NCBI RefSeq assembly: GCF_031851795.1 | Contig: NZ_CP134696.1 | Coordinates: forward strand, 124,001 to 188,000 | DNA length: 64,000 bases | Origin: Pontibacter sp. G13 | GTDB lineage: Bacteria > Bacteroidota > Bacteroidia > J057 | Direction of reading: 5' to 3' | Shown here: positions 37,972 through 45,601 of the stretch, piece by piece | Numbering within the stretch: position 1 is the stretch's first letter | Layout of the letters: each line of letters opens with the position of its first letter | Translations under genes and position numbers: made by a program | Notes under the pieces: generated by a model | What the model was told of the DNA's origin: nothing | Database searches by the model: none | What the model saw: only the letters and a program-made list of their open reading frames with translations

Positions 37972-38787
37972 TCAATGGCTGAGTAGGCGTTCCCAAGTTC
38001 TAGCTAATTCCTGTATATACGAAAATCCCTCGATCATGTGTGAACCATACCAAGAAAACATTTCCCCATCCACCAATTCTATATGAGAATGAGGCAACAC
38101 CGCCTTGAGCGATTTCAGATGTTCCTCCTTGAATGGGTATGGCTCGGAAGAAAGGAGGATCAACTCTGGTCGAATGGAAATCAATGCCTCCAAACTGATC
38201 TCAGGATATCTCCCAGACATGTCTCGCAGAATGTTCGTCAATCCCATCTCATTCAACATCTCGTCGATGAATGTATCCCTGCCAGCCCCCATCCAAGGGT
38301 CCTTCCAGATCATATAGGCCGCCCGGAGATTCCCCTCCATAGGAGCTACCTGTTTCCGTGCAGCCGACAGATTGGCCCGAAGATCACGTCCCTCCTGTCC
38401 CAATCCGATCAGTTCTCCCAGATCTTCAACCATGGCAATGGCTCGATCAATCCCCTGAATTTCCGTCACGAACACCGGATACCTTTGAGACAGGGTCTCC
38501 ACAATCTCCCGGGTATTCTCCTCCTTTTCACAAATGATGAGATCGGGTTCAAGTGCGTGAATTCGGTCGTATTTGACCTCCTTGGTCCCTCCTACCCGAG
38601 TGACTGATTTCAATTCCGGCATGGGATGTATGCAGAATCGAGTCCTTCCTACCAATCTATCCCCCACCCCGATCACGGCGAGGGTTTCAGTGAGGGAAGG
38701 ACAAAGGCAAATGATACGGGTGGGAACAGTTGGCACACGGATCGATCTGCCCAGATGATCCATCACTACTCGATGAGACATGCCCAA
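37972..38787 (-). CDS. BtuF-like helical-backbone metal receptor without signal peptide
   Basis: A 271-aa protein of the BtuF/FhuD/TroA-like clamp-fold family: RIICLCPSLTETLAVIGVGDRLVGRTRFC, LEPDLIICEKEE, the long central helix (EDLGELIGLGQEGRDLRANLS), WKDPWMGAGRDTFIDEMLNEMG and RPELILLSSEPYPF. In BtuF this fold binds cobalamin in the periplasm for BtuCD. Here the N-terminus starts directly at the first strand with no signal peptide or lipobox, and no permease or ATPase is adjacent. It is upstream of ferritin in the same orientation, so a cytoplasmic role in corrinoid or iron-chelate handling is conceivable (inference). Start could be ATG 38787 or 38781. Confidence 0.85.
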   Translation of the reverse strand: MGMSHRVVMDHLGRSIRVPTVPTRIICLCPSLTETLAVIGVGDRLVGRTRFCIHPMPELKSVTRVGGTKEVKYDRIHALEPDLIICEKEENTREIVETLSQRYPVFVTEIQGIDRAIAMVEDLGELIGLGQEGRDLRANLSAARKQVAPMEGNLRAAYMIWKDPWMGAGRDTFIDEMLNEMGLTNILRDMSGRYPEISLEALISIRPELILLSSEPYPFKEEHLKSLKAVLPHSHIELVDGEMFSWYGSHMIEGFSYIQELARTWERLLSH

Positions 38788-39152
38788 AACTAGTCTCCTT
38801 TGATGGAATTTGAAAATAGGGGGTCAGTCGATTTTGAAGAAAAGGGGATTGATCAGGGGTTATTTGCAGAAATCGCAAAAGGCCGGAATGAGGGGAAGGA
38901 CCGAGTATAGGCTATCTGAAATTCGGGACAAAAAAACACCCCTGCCAACTGCTCACTGGTCAGGGGGTCGATGGAATGCTCAACTCTGAGCCTGCTAAAT
39001 TTTAAAGATATCCCTTATGTTGTATGTCTTTTCTCGTGTGCTGTTTCAATGATCTAAAATTAGTAAGCTTGATGCCATGATCCTTCATCCAAAAGGTGTA
39101 TTTCTCCAATACGCCTAAATACGTAATCCTCCTACGCATAAATACGGAGTAT
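38788..39152. other. Intergenic region between the BtuF-like gene and the LuxR-type regulator
   Basis: About 365 bases with no supported gene. The left part is the presumed promoter of the BtuF-like/ferritin unit, and a terminator-like hairpin lies at 38931-38967. The right 180 bases are AT-rich with no hairpin or repeat that I trust. Confidence 0.5.
38925..38967 (-). terminator. Possible terminator of the kinase/LuxR-type regulator operon
   Basis: Minus-strand hairpin: CCCCTG (38939-38944) with CAGGGG (38961-38966) plus CCA/TGG inside, followed by a T7 run (AAAAAA at 38931-38936 plus flank). It lies about 190 nt beyond the stop at 39153, rather far. Confidence 0.55.
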
Positions 39153-39830
39153 TTACATCTGGAGGATTCCTGCCCGAATCGAGAACTTGACCAATCCTAC
39201 TGTATTGTGCGATCCTGTCTTGAGCAGCAGGTTTTTACGATGCGTGTCTACCGTTCGCTTGGAGATGAACAAGCGCTTGGCGATCTTTTCATTAGTCAGC
39301 TCCTCCACGACGATCAGCTTCAGGATTTCCTTTTCTCGCTCAGTCAACTGGGCTTCTTGCTCGATGTACGCCTGGCGTGAGACAGTCTGAGAAGGGCGGT
39401 TGGATCTTTTGGCAATGGCTCCAAAGACTCGATTGGCGATATCTGGATGAATATAGTGATTGCCGTCCATCACCGATGAAATCGCCTGTTTCAATTCTGA
39501 ACGCGAGGTCCCTTTGAGGATATATCCCATGGCCCCAGCCTGAATCATCCGAAGGATTTTCTGTTCATCCGCATCCATGGTCAATGCCAAAATTTTCAGA
39601 TCCGGAAATTCCTTGATCAATTCCTTGGTAGCCTCCAGACCATCCAATACAGGCATTCTGATATCAGTCAGTACAATATCCGGCATCTGTTGCCTTACTT
39701 TTTCAATCAGATCTCCCCCATTGACAGCCTCAGATACAATCTCGATATCTGTCAAAGTGGAAACCACACCTCGAAGCCCGTCCAAATAAAGCGGATGATC
39801 ATCTGCTATGATGAGTCTTGTTTTCTCCAT
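39153..39830 (-). CDS. NarL/FixJ-type response regulator (REC + LuxR HTH)
   Basis: A 225-aa regulator: REC domain (1-125) with phospho-acceptor Asp in PDIVLTDIRMP, LALTMDADEQ and the switch Lys in GYILKGTS; then a linker and the LuxR-type helix-turn-helix (LTEREKEILKLIVVEELTNEKIAKRLFISKRTVDTHRKN, about 155-205; motif shown in parts). ATG 39830 begins MEKTRLIIADD; the 39842 start adds four residues. It lies 30 nt after its kinase and forms a two-component pair with it. Confidence 0.95.
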   Translation of the reverse strand: MEKTRLIIADDHPLYLDGLRGVVSTLTDIEIVSEAVNGGDLIEKVRQQMPDIVLTDIRMPVLDGLEATKELIKEFPDLKILALTMDADEQKILRMIQAGAMGYILKGTSRSELKQAISSVMDGNHYIHPDIANRVFGAIAKRSNRPSQTVSRQAYIEQEAQLTEREKEILKLIVVEELTNEKIAKRLFISKRTVDTHRKNLLLKTGSHNTVGLVKFSIRAGILQM

Positions 39831-39860
39831 GAAATTTGTCAAATCACTATATCTATACCC

Positions 39861-42425
39861 CTACTTGGGAATTTCCACCAGCACCATCGTACCGTAACCC
39901 GACCGAGAATCGATAAACACCTTACCATTCAGCGCCTTCGTGCGGTATTCAATATTGGACAATCCAATGCCTGCATGGCCGAGAGATTCCGCCACAGAAA
40001 ATCCTTTCCCATTGTCCTCCACCAAAATCTGGTAAAGGCTTTCGTGTTCGATGACTTGCGCATCCACGCTAGTTGCGCCTGCATGCTTGACCACGTTGTT
40101 GAGCAACTCCTGAACAATTCGAAATATCGAAAGCTCTAGCACTCTAGGCAATGCCGAACGCAAACCGACAGCCTGAAAATTCACCTTCAAAGTCTGTTGG
40201 GACAGATGATAGGCCATTTCCTTGATAGCTCCGACTAACCCCAATTGGTTGATTTTGGAGGAAGAAAGATCATGGGAAACTGAGCGCATTTCATCTATGG
40301 CTCCAGTGATTACAGGGCTTACCCGATCCCACAATTCCTGCTTGGACATATCTGAGTTTGAAAATTGGTCCAAATATAGTTTTATGGTAGACAACATTGG
40401 GCCAATTCCGTCATGCACGTGTTCCGCAATTCGTTGCCGCTCTCTCTCAAGCCCCTCTACCATTGCTCCTTGGGATTTAAGGCCTAGTTCTTTCCGGAGA
40501 AGCGCATTGCTAAAGAGCTCACCTATCAGCCTAAATTTTCCTAGGTCCCCGGTACTCCAATTTCGAGCATCTTCCACCACATCAAACCAGATGAATCCAG
40601 ATACTTCCGAGTTGGTGAACAAGGGAATGTTGATTCCTGATTTGGCATATAGTTCCGTCAAAAACAATCGCTCTGGAGAGGTAGGTTCCAACTCCTTGAT
40701 GTCATTGATGCTGACTACATCTTGCCCAAATCCATGCTCGAATAGAGAGGGAAATTCATCCTTATGCACTTGATGATGGACATCCTCGTCGGGAATTTGA
40801 GGCCTTATCCAAAACCCCTTGAGCACAGCACTTTCTCTGCGGGCGTCGAATTGATAATAAAATCCTCGATCCACGCCCATCAGATCTACCCAATCCTTGA
40901 GCGAAGCCACGATTTGATCGTCAATATCAGAAGTGGGAACCCGCACAAACAACTGAGATATTTCAAACAGCCAAATGAAAAAATCCAAATCTGGATCATT
41001 CTTTTCTTCCTCAAAAGCATACCCTCCATGAACCCGGACAGCACCCACCACTCGCTTGGGCATACCTGCGAAGTCGTGGTGTACCAACCCAGAGGATACC
41101 AGATGAAATTCTTCCCCCAAGCCAGATCTCAGCCGGTACTCTGCATAGAAATTGACCTGATTTTGCGAAAAATCTGAGAGCTTGGTTTTTGCTTGAGCAA
41201 GATCATCGGGATGAATCATGGCCAAGAGCTCCGAAAGCTGGATGAATCCTTGTCCTCTGGCTTCTTCCCAACCCAACAAGTTACGGACTCGAGAGGAGCA
41301 CCAAATTGTCTGGGTTTCCAGATCATATTCCCAGCTGCCCATAGCCTGAAGGGGCGTTTGTCGGACGGGAATCTTGACCGCTTCCACAGGAAGGGTTTGG
41401 AGATTTTTCCACCGCCACCAAGTCCATCCAATCAGCAAGAACATCCCTAGCAGCCCAATCCCCGCCATCCATAAATACACATCCTGTAAACTGGAAGAAC
41501 GGTCCAATTCCCTTCGCATGGATTCCTGCACCTGCCTGAAATCGAGGTCAGACAGATAGGTATTGAGTTTCAAAGCCTCAAGCTGAGCTTCTTGTTGATG
41601 ATATTTTTTGCGGTAGTTGAGCGCTTCCTGATATTTTCCCGCCGACTCACAAACTTCCGAGAGATCCAACAGGATCAAGATGGATTGCTCCAGAAGGCCA
41701 TATTGCCAAGTCAAAGAATCGGCAAGCATCAATTGCTGCATCGCCATGGATACGGAGTCGACCCCCAGAAAATAGGTGGATTTGAGCCTCAGATTGGTGG
41801 CCAATGCATCTGCCGACTGGGTAGCGATAAAGACGGATTGGGCATTATTCAAATATGGAGAAGCTTTTTCCCAGTCTTCCGATTTGAGGTAATAGGCAGC
41901 CAGACACTGTTGGGCATAGGCACGGGCGAGACTGTCTTGCTCATGTTGGGTTACCCGATTGGCTTCATTGATCAACAGCCATGCTGAATCAAGATTGCCC
42001 AATTCAAGGTGAAGCATCCCCAACTTGAGTAGGGACTGATGCCATCCGAGTTCCATTCCCAATTGCTCCCGAAAGCGGATATCCTTGGCCTGTTCGAGCA
42101 TCTTCCGAGCGTAACTATAATCTCCTACAATCATGAGGACCTTGGCGAGTCGCTCCATGGATTCCACCATTTTGGCAGGATTGCCCATCGAACGAGTGGC
42201 CTCCAAATCTTCATAAGCCGTCTCTAGAATATGCTGGATTTGGCGTTTTTTCTCCAAAAAACTCAGCTCCCAAACACTTTCATAGGAAAAGTTCTCCAAT
42301 CCAACTGGCAGGTTGGCCGGATCGATGCGGGAATGCGAACCATGCCGGATGCCCTGACCATTCAGCAATCCATTGAAAATCGTGAGATTGCAAAATACGA
42401 GAATAAGGAATGGATACTGTCTCAT
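39861..42425 (-). CDS. TPR-PAS-GAF sensor histidine kinase (HisKA_3 / NarX-type)
   Basis: An 854-aa sensor. Signal peptide (MRQYPFLILVFCNLTIF), a periplasmic TPR array (about 60-300; MLEQAKDIRFREQL, LLKLGMLHLELGNLDSAW), a coiled-coil linker, one TM helix (WMAGIGLLGMFLLIGWTWW, about 320-340), a cytoplasmic PAS domain (about 360-475), a GAF domain (about 510-640), HisKA_3 with H-box ERQRIAEHVHDGIGP, and HATPase_c (LLNNVVKHAGA, GKGFSV, GIGLSNIEYR). ATG 42425 gives the signal peptide; the 42497 start overlaps the terminator of the upstream gene and is wrong. Partner of the LuxR-type regulator. The TPRs suggest it senses a periplasmic protein. Confidence 0.93.
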   Translation of the reverse strand: MRQYPFLILVFCNLTIFNGLLNGQGIRHGSHSRIDPANLPVGLENFSYESVWELSFLEKKRQIQHILETAYEDLEATRSMGNPAKMVESMERLAKVLMIVGDYSYARKMLEQAKDIRFREQLGMELGWHQSLLKLGMLHLELGNLDSAWLLINEANRVTQHEQDSLARAYAQQCLAAYYLKSEDWEKASPYLNNAQSVFIATQSADALATNLRLKSTYFLGVDSVSMAMQQLMLADSLTWQYGLLEQSILILLDLSEVCESAGKYQEALNYRKKYHQQEAQLEALKLNTYLSDLDFRQVQESMRRELDRSSSLQDVYLWMAGIGLLGMFLLIGWTWWRWKNLQTLPVEAVKIPVRQTPLQAMGSWEYDLETQTIWCSSRVRNLLGWEEARGQGFIQLSELLAMIHPDDLAQAKTKLSDFSQNQVNFYAEYRLRSGLGEEFHLVSSGLVHHDFAGMPKRVVGAVRVHGGYAFEEEKNDPDLDFFIWLFEISQLFVRVPTSDIDDQIVASLKDWVDLMGVDRGFYYQFDARRESAVLKGFWIRPQIPDEDVHHQVHKDEFPSLFEHGFGQDVVSINDIKELEPTSPERLFLTELYAKSGINIPLFTNSEVSGFIWFDVVEDARNWSTGDLGKFRLIGELFSNALLRKELGLKSQGAMVEGLERERQRIAEHVHDGIGPMLSTIKLYLDQFSNSDMSKQELWDRVSPVITGAIDEMRSVSHDLSSSKINQLGLVGAIKEMAYHLSQQTLKVNFQAVGLRSALPRVLELSIFRIVQELLNNVVKHAGATSVDAQVIEHESLYQILVEDNGKGFSVAESLGHAGIGLSNIEYRTKALNGKVFIDSRSGYGTMVLVEIPK

Positions 42426-42469
42426 GGATTTCCTATCTAGAAAATGTCCTGATTCCAAAATAGCAGGAA

Positions 42470-42512
42470 AAAACGAAAACTCACAGCCTACGATCAAGCT
42501 GTGAGTTTTCTG
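42470..42512 (-). terminator. Terminator of the outer-membrane protein gene 42534-43298
   Basis: Perfect 12-bp stem, AAAACTCACAGC (42476-42487) / GCTGTGAGTTTT (42498-42509), 10-nt loop; minus-strand tail GTTTTTTCC. It separates the outer-membrane protein gene from the downstream kinase gene. Confidence 0.88.
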
Positions 42513-42533
42513 GATACAGTACGAGGGCGTGAA

Positions 42534-43298
42534 TCACTCTTCCTCGGTGAGCGGATCAACGGTAATGCAATGAACCCTAGAGGGGGTGCAGGTATCTTCA
42601 ATTCTGAAGGTGAATCCTGCGCTTATCTGGGTCTGGGCAAAAGGAGCAGAAACCGTCTGATATCCATTGTTCAATTCGTTGGAATAGACAGTTTCCAGAT
42701 CCACGAATTCGGAATTGCGGCCAAATACCCATGTGGATTTAAGATCCAGCATCACCTCTTGAGACAATTTGATGTTGACCCCGGTAGAAAAGGAATACCC
42801 GAGTCCATTCGTCCCGGCAACTTTGACGGATTCGCCATCTTCGAAGCCCGGATAGCTATGCAGAAGCACCACTTGCTCTCTGGTCTCGACAAAATTGAAC
42901 CCTCCAGCGATTTCCCCATAGGCAATTACTCTCCAGTTTGCAGGCGTAGAAAGGCGAAGGGAAGCCATCGTTAGATAGGCATTGTTACGAACCTGAATCT
43001 CCCCTTCCCCACCAGCTGGCGCAAGCAATTCTACTTCATCCTTGGCGGCAGACCCGGACACCAATCCAAAGTTGAGCCCCCAACGCAAGGCTACTGGCAG
43101 ATTTTGCCTCAATAGATTATCACTCCGGAAATTGAGTCCCATCCCCCATCCTTGCCCATAATTGAGCTGCTGAAGGGCATTTGGGATGGTGGTCCGATGA
43201 ACACTTAGGTCCATCTCTGGTTGGGCGTAGACGAGCTGAATGGAAACCAAGAAGGCAACCATGCTCGAGAGAATGATCTGGAAACAGGCTTTCATCAT
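42534..43298 (-). CDS. Hypothetical exported outer-membrane protein
   Basis: A 254-aa protein with a signal peptide cut near VYA-Q. The mature chain shows alternating amphipathic strands (GWGMGLNFRSDNLL, PVALRWGLNFGLVSG, WRVIAYGEIAGGFNFV, GLGYSFSTGVNIKLS, QTQISAGFTF) as in small beta-barrels of the OmpW/outer-membrane porin-like type. It ends with an odd polar tail carrying two Cys (DTCTPSRVHCITVDPLTEEE) after the last strand, so the protein does not end on a terminal barrel strand. No named family recognised. Single gene with its own terminator. Confidence 0.75.
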   Translation of the reverse strand: MMKACFQIILSSMVAFLVSIQLVYAQPEMDLSVHRTTIPNALQQLNYGQGWGMGLNFRSDNLLRQNLPVALRWGLNFGLVSGSAAKDEVELLAPAGGEGEIQVRNNAYLTMASLRLSTPANWRVIAYGEIAGGFNFVETREQVVLLHSYPGFEDGESVKVAGTNGLGYSFSTGVNIKLSQEVMLDLKSTWVFGRNSEFVDLETVYSNELNNGYQTVSAPFAQTQISAGFTFRIEDTCTPSRVHCITVDPLTEEE

Positions 43299-43496
43299 TT
43301 AGTCATGGAATTGAGGTGAATGGAATCAATTTCATCTGTTGGGTGTTAACAGATAGATTGTCAATTATTTGATGGCGGATAATCTTAATATCCATAAAAA
43401 ATCCTGATTGTCAATCCCACCTTCGAGGGATTGTAACATCTCCCATTTGGGGATTTCTGGGGGGATGATCCGGTGATTTCTTGCTATATTCAGCAC

Positions 43497-44867
43497 ATGA
43501 TCCTATTGACTGATACAACGAACGCTGGTTCGGGGACATACGAATACATCATCATGGGCGCTGCGGTCATTATCCTCAGCTTCCTATTCAATGCTTTTTC
43601 TGAGCGATCCAACATCCCATCGGTGTTGCTGCTGATCGTGCTAGGGTTCTTGCTGAATACCAATCTGGGTCCTGGCATGAGTGGCGATGCACTGAAAGAG
43701 CCGCTTGAATTGATGGGTACCGTGGGATTGATTATGATCGTTTTGGAAGCTGCCCTTGACCTTGAACTCACCAAGGAAAAGTATCCGCTCATTCTACGAT
43801 CCCTTGCCATCGCACTCGTGGGGCTCGTATCCACCTCCCTACTCATTGCACTTGTCCTCGTCAACATGTATGACTCGGATGTCATGAGTTGGCAATCGGC
43901 CATGCTTTATGCGACCCCGCTATCCATTCTGAGTTCGGCGATCATCATTCCTTCGGTAGGAGGGCTAGGACAACGCAAAAAGGAATTTCATATCTATGAA
44001 TCCACCTTCTCGGATATCCTTGGGATCATGCAATTCTACTTCCTACAGGCGATCTGGGGCCCCGAAACTCAAGGGTTTGCCGCAGAGACGGGCAATTATG
44101 TCCTGATCCTGTTGGGTACCGTCCTATTCTCCTTGATTGTTTCCTATGGGTTGATCTTCCTGTTCCAAAGCATCAAATCCCACGTCAAACTATTCTTGTT
44201 GATCTCTATTCTTCTGCTACTTTATGCAGTAGGAAAAATCAATCACGTATCCTCCCTCATTACCATCTTCCTCTTTGGATTGGTCATGAGTAACCATAAG
44301 CTATTCTTTAGAGGAAAGCTGAAAGAGTGGCTCAACGAAAAAACGGTTTCGGGATTGGAAGCCGATTTCCACGTCGTCACCATCGAAACAGCCTTCTTGG
44401 TCAGAACCTTCTTCTTCGTGTTGTTTGGCATGACGATTTCCATCGCCCCATTCAGCACATTGGATTCTGCGCTGAGTATTTTGAAGGTCAGCTTCGCGAT
44501 ACTTGCGGTGATTTATGGAGCTCGGTTGATTTATTTCAGGATCTTCATTGGGAAGGATATTGTGCCACAGCTTTTCATTGCTCCTCGTGGCTTGATCACG
44601 GTGCTTCTATTCTACCAAATCAGTCCTGAGAGTGTAGTGGAAGAATTCAATGAAGGGATTCTCTCCTTCATTATTGTGGCATCTTTGCTGGTGATGTCCG
44701 GGGCATTGATCCTCCACGGACGTAGAAAGGGCAGAATGGAACGAATAGAATCTGATCCGATGATCATTCCACCAGATCAGATTTACAAAGGGTTTTCCTC
44801 CAAAGTGGTTCGAGATCGGTATTCACAGCCTAAGGAGGCGGAACCTCAATCTCAATCCAATTCTTAG
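43497..44867 (+). CDS. Cation:proton antiporter (CPA1/CPA2-type)
   Basis: A 456-aa inner-membrane transporter with about 12 TM helices. Family-typical segments: NIPSVLLLIVLGFLLN in TM2, LIMIVLEAALDLEL (the G-L-x-D/E-L-like region, with Glu and Asp in the membrane), ATPLSILSSAIIIPSVGGL (usually SATDPV or similar), RTFFFVLFGMTISI and APRGLITVLLFYQ. The canonical double-Asp motif of electrogenic exchangers is not evident; Na+ or K+ specificity cannot be told. The start at ATG 43497 is preferred to TTG 43473. The gene ends in a 4-nt convergent overlap with the MscS-like gene. Confidence 0.88.
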   Translation: MILLTDTTNAGSGTYEYIIMGAAVIILSFLFNAFSERSNIPSVLLLIVLGFLLNTNLGPGMSGDALKEPLELMGTVGLIMIVLEAALDLELTKEKYPLILRSLAIALVGLVSTSLLIALVLVNMYDSDVMSWQSAMLYATPLSILSSAIIIPSVGGLGQRKKEFHIYESTFSDILGIMQFYFLQAIWGPETQGFAAETGNYVLILLGTVLFSLIVSYGLIFLFQSIKSHVKLFLLISILLLLYAVGKINHVSSLITIFLFGLVMSNHKLFFRGKLKEWLNEKTVSGLEADFHVVTIETAFLVRTFFFVLFGMTISIAPFSTLDSALSILKVSFAILAVIYGARLIYFRIFIGKDIVPQLFIAPRGLITVLLFYQISPESVVEEFNEGILSFIIVASLLVMSGALILHGRRKGRMERIESDPMIIPPDQIYKGFSSKVVRDRYSQPKEAEPQSQSNS

Positions 44868-45598
44868 GCTTCCTTTGCCTTGCCTTCGTAGGTCAAGTCT
44901 CTTCTGAGCTCTTCTTCCATCAGCGGGAAGTAGCGCTTATCTGGGGCGTACATGACGATTTGGTATTTATTCGGAGCTGCCATCCGCTCTACCTTTGGAG
45001 GCAAGCTTGGAACCGCCCAAGGCAAAGCCAAGATCTTTTTCTTGAGATGAAGCAATGCCAAATTATGCGGCATTCGGGTTTCCCATTCGAGCTCAAACAT
45101 GTATGACTTGACATCTTCGGACGGGTTTTCCTTGACCATGGATTGTCTGTGGACTTGATGGTAGGGGATGACCTGAACCTCGCCGTTGCCAATTTCGAGA
45201 TCTAAGGAAATCAGGCCCATTCGGATAATCTGTCCTCTTCCCCCCAGGAATCTCACCTGCTGTCCAATCCTGAAATTCAACCCAGTACGAATAAACAATC
45301 CATACATAAACGCCTGAATATAGGACCACATGGAGGCAGCCACCACTGCCAGCAAGACACTCCCGACAAATGGATTAGGGGTAATCAGAAAATCCAGCAC
45401 CAGTAAGGCATACACCACCCAGACAACGGATTCGACCACCGGCAAAACTTCCTGATATCTCGTAAGCCGCTCCGCGGATCGGACAAATAGCGGAAACAGA
45501 AGCCTTCGAATCAGCCAGAATCCAGCAAAGATCAACAACCCAATCACCAATAGCGATAGCATCGTGGGCAGGTTGGGAAACATATTGGAAATCGCCAT
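44864..45598 (-). CDS. MscS-like membrane protein
   Basis: A 244-aa membrane protein. Three TM helices (about residues 12-36, 48-70, 74-104) are followed by the MscS beta domain: FRIGQQVRF, GQIIRMGLISLDLEIGNGEVQVIPYHQVH, matching the usual GDxI...G.V..I..R.T.....DG..V.IPN pattern. The C-terminal alpha/beta part (YMFELEWETRMPHNLALLHLKKKIL) fits the MscS cytoplasmic vestibule. It starts 3 nt after the stop of the large ATPase gene, so the two are surely co-expressed. An osmotic-safety role alone would not need an ATPase, so this may be an ATPase-controlled channel or a membrane anchor (inference). Confidence 0.82.
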   Translation of the reverse strand: MAISNMFPNLPTMLSLLVIGLLIFAGFWLIRRLLFPLFVRSAERLTRYQEVLPVVESVVWVVYALLVLDFLITPNPFVGSVLLAVVAASMWSYIQAFMYGLFIRTGLNFRIGQQVRFLGGRGQIIRMGLISLDLEIGNGEVQVIPYHQVHRQSMVKENPSEDVKSYMFELEWETRMPHNLALLHLKKKILALPWAVPSLPPKVERMAAPNKYQIVMYAPDKRYFPLMEEELRRDLTYEGKAKEA

Positions 45599-45601
45599 GG
45601 T

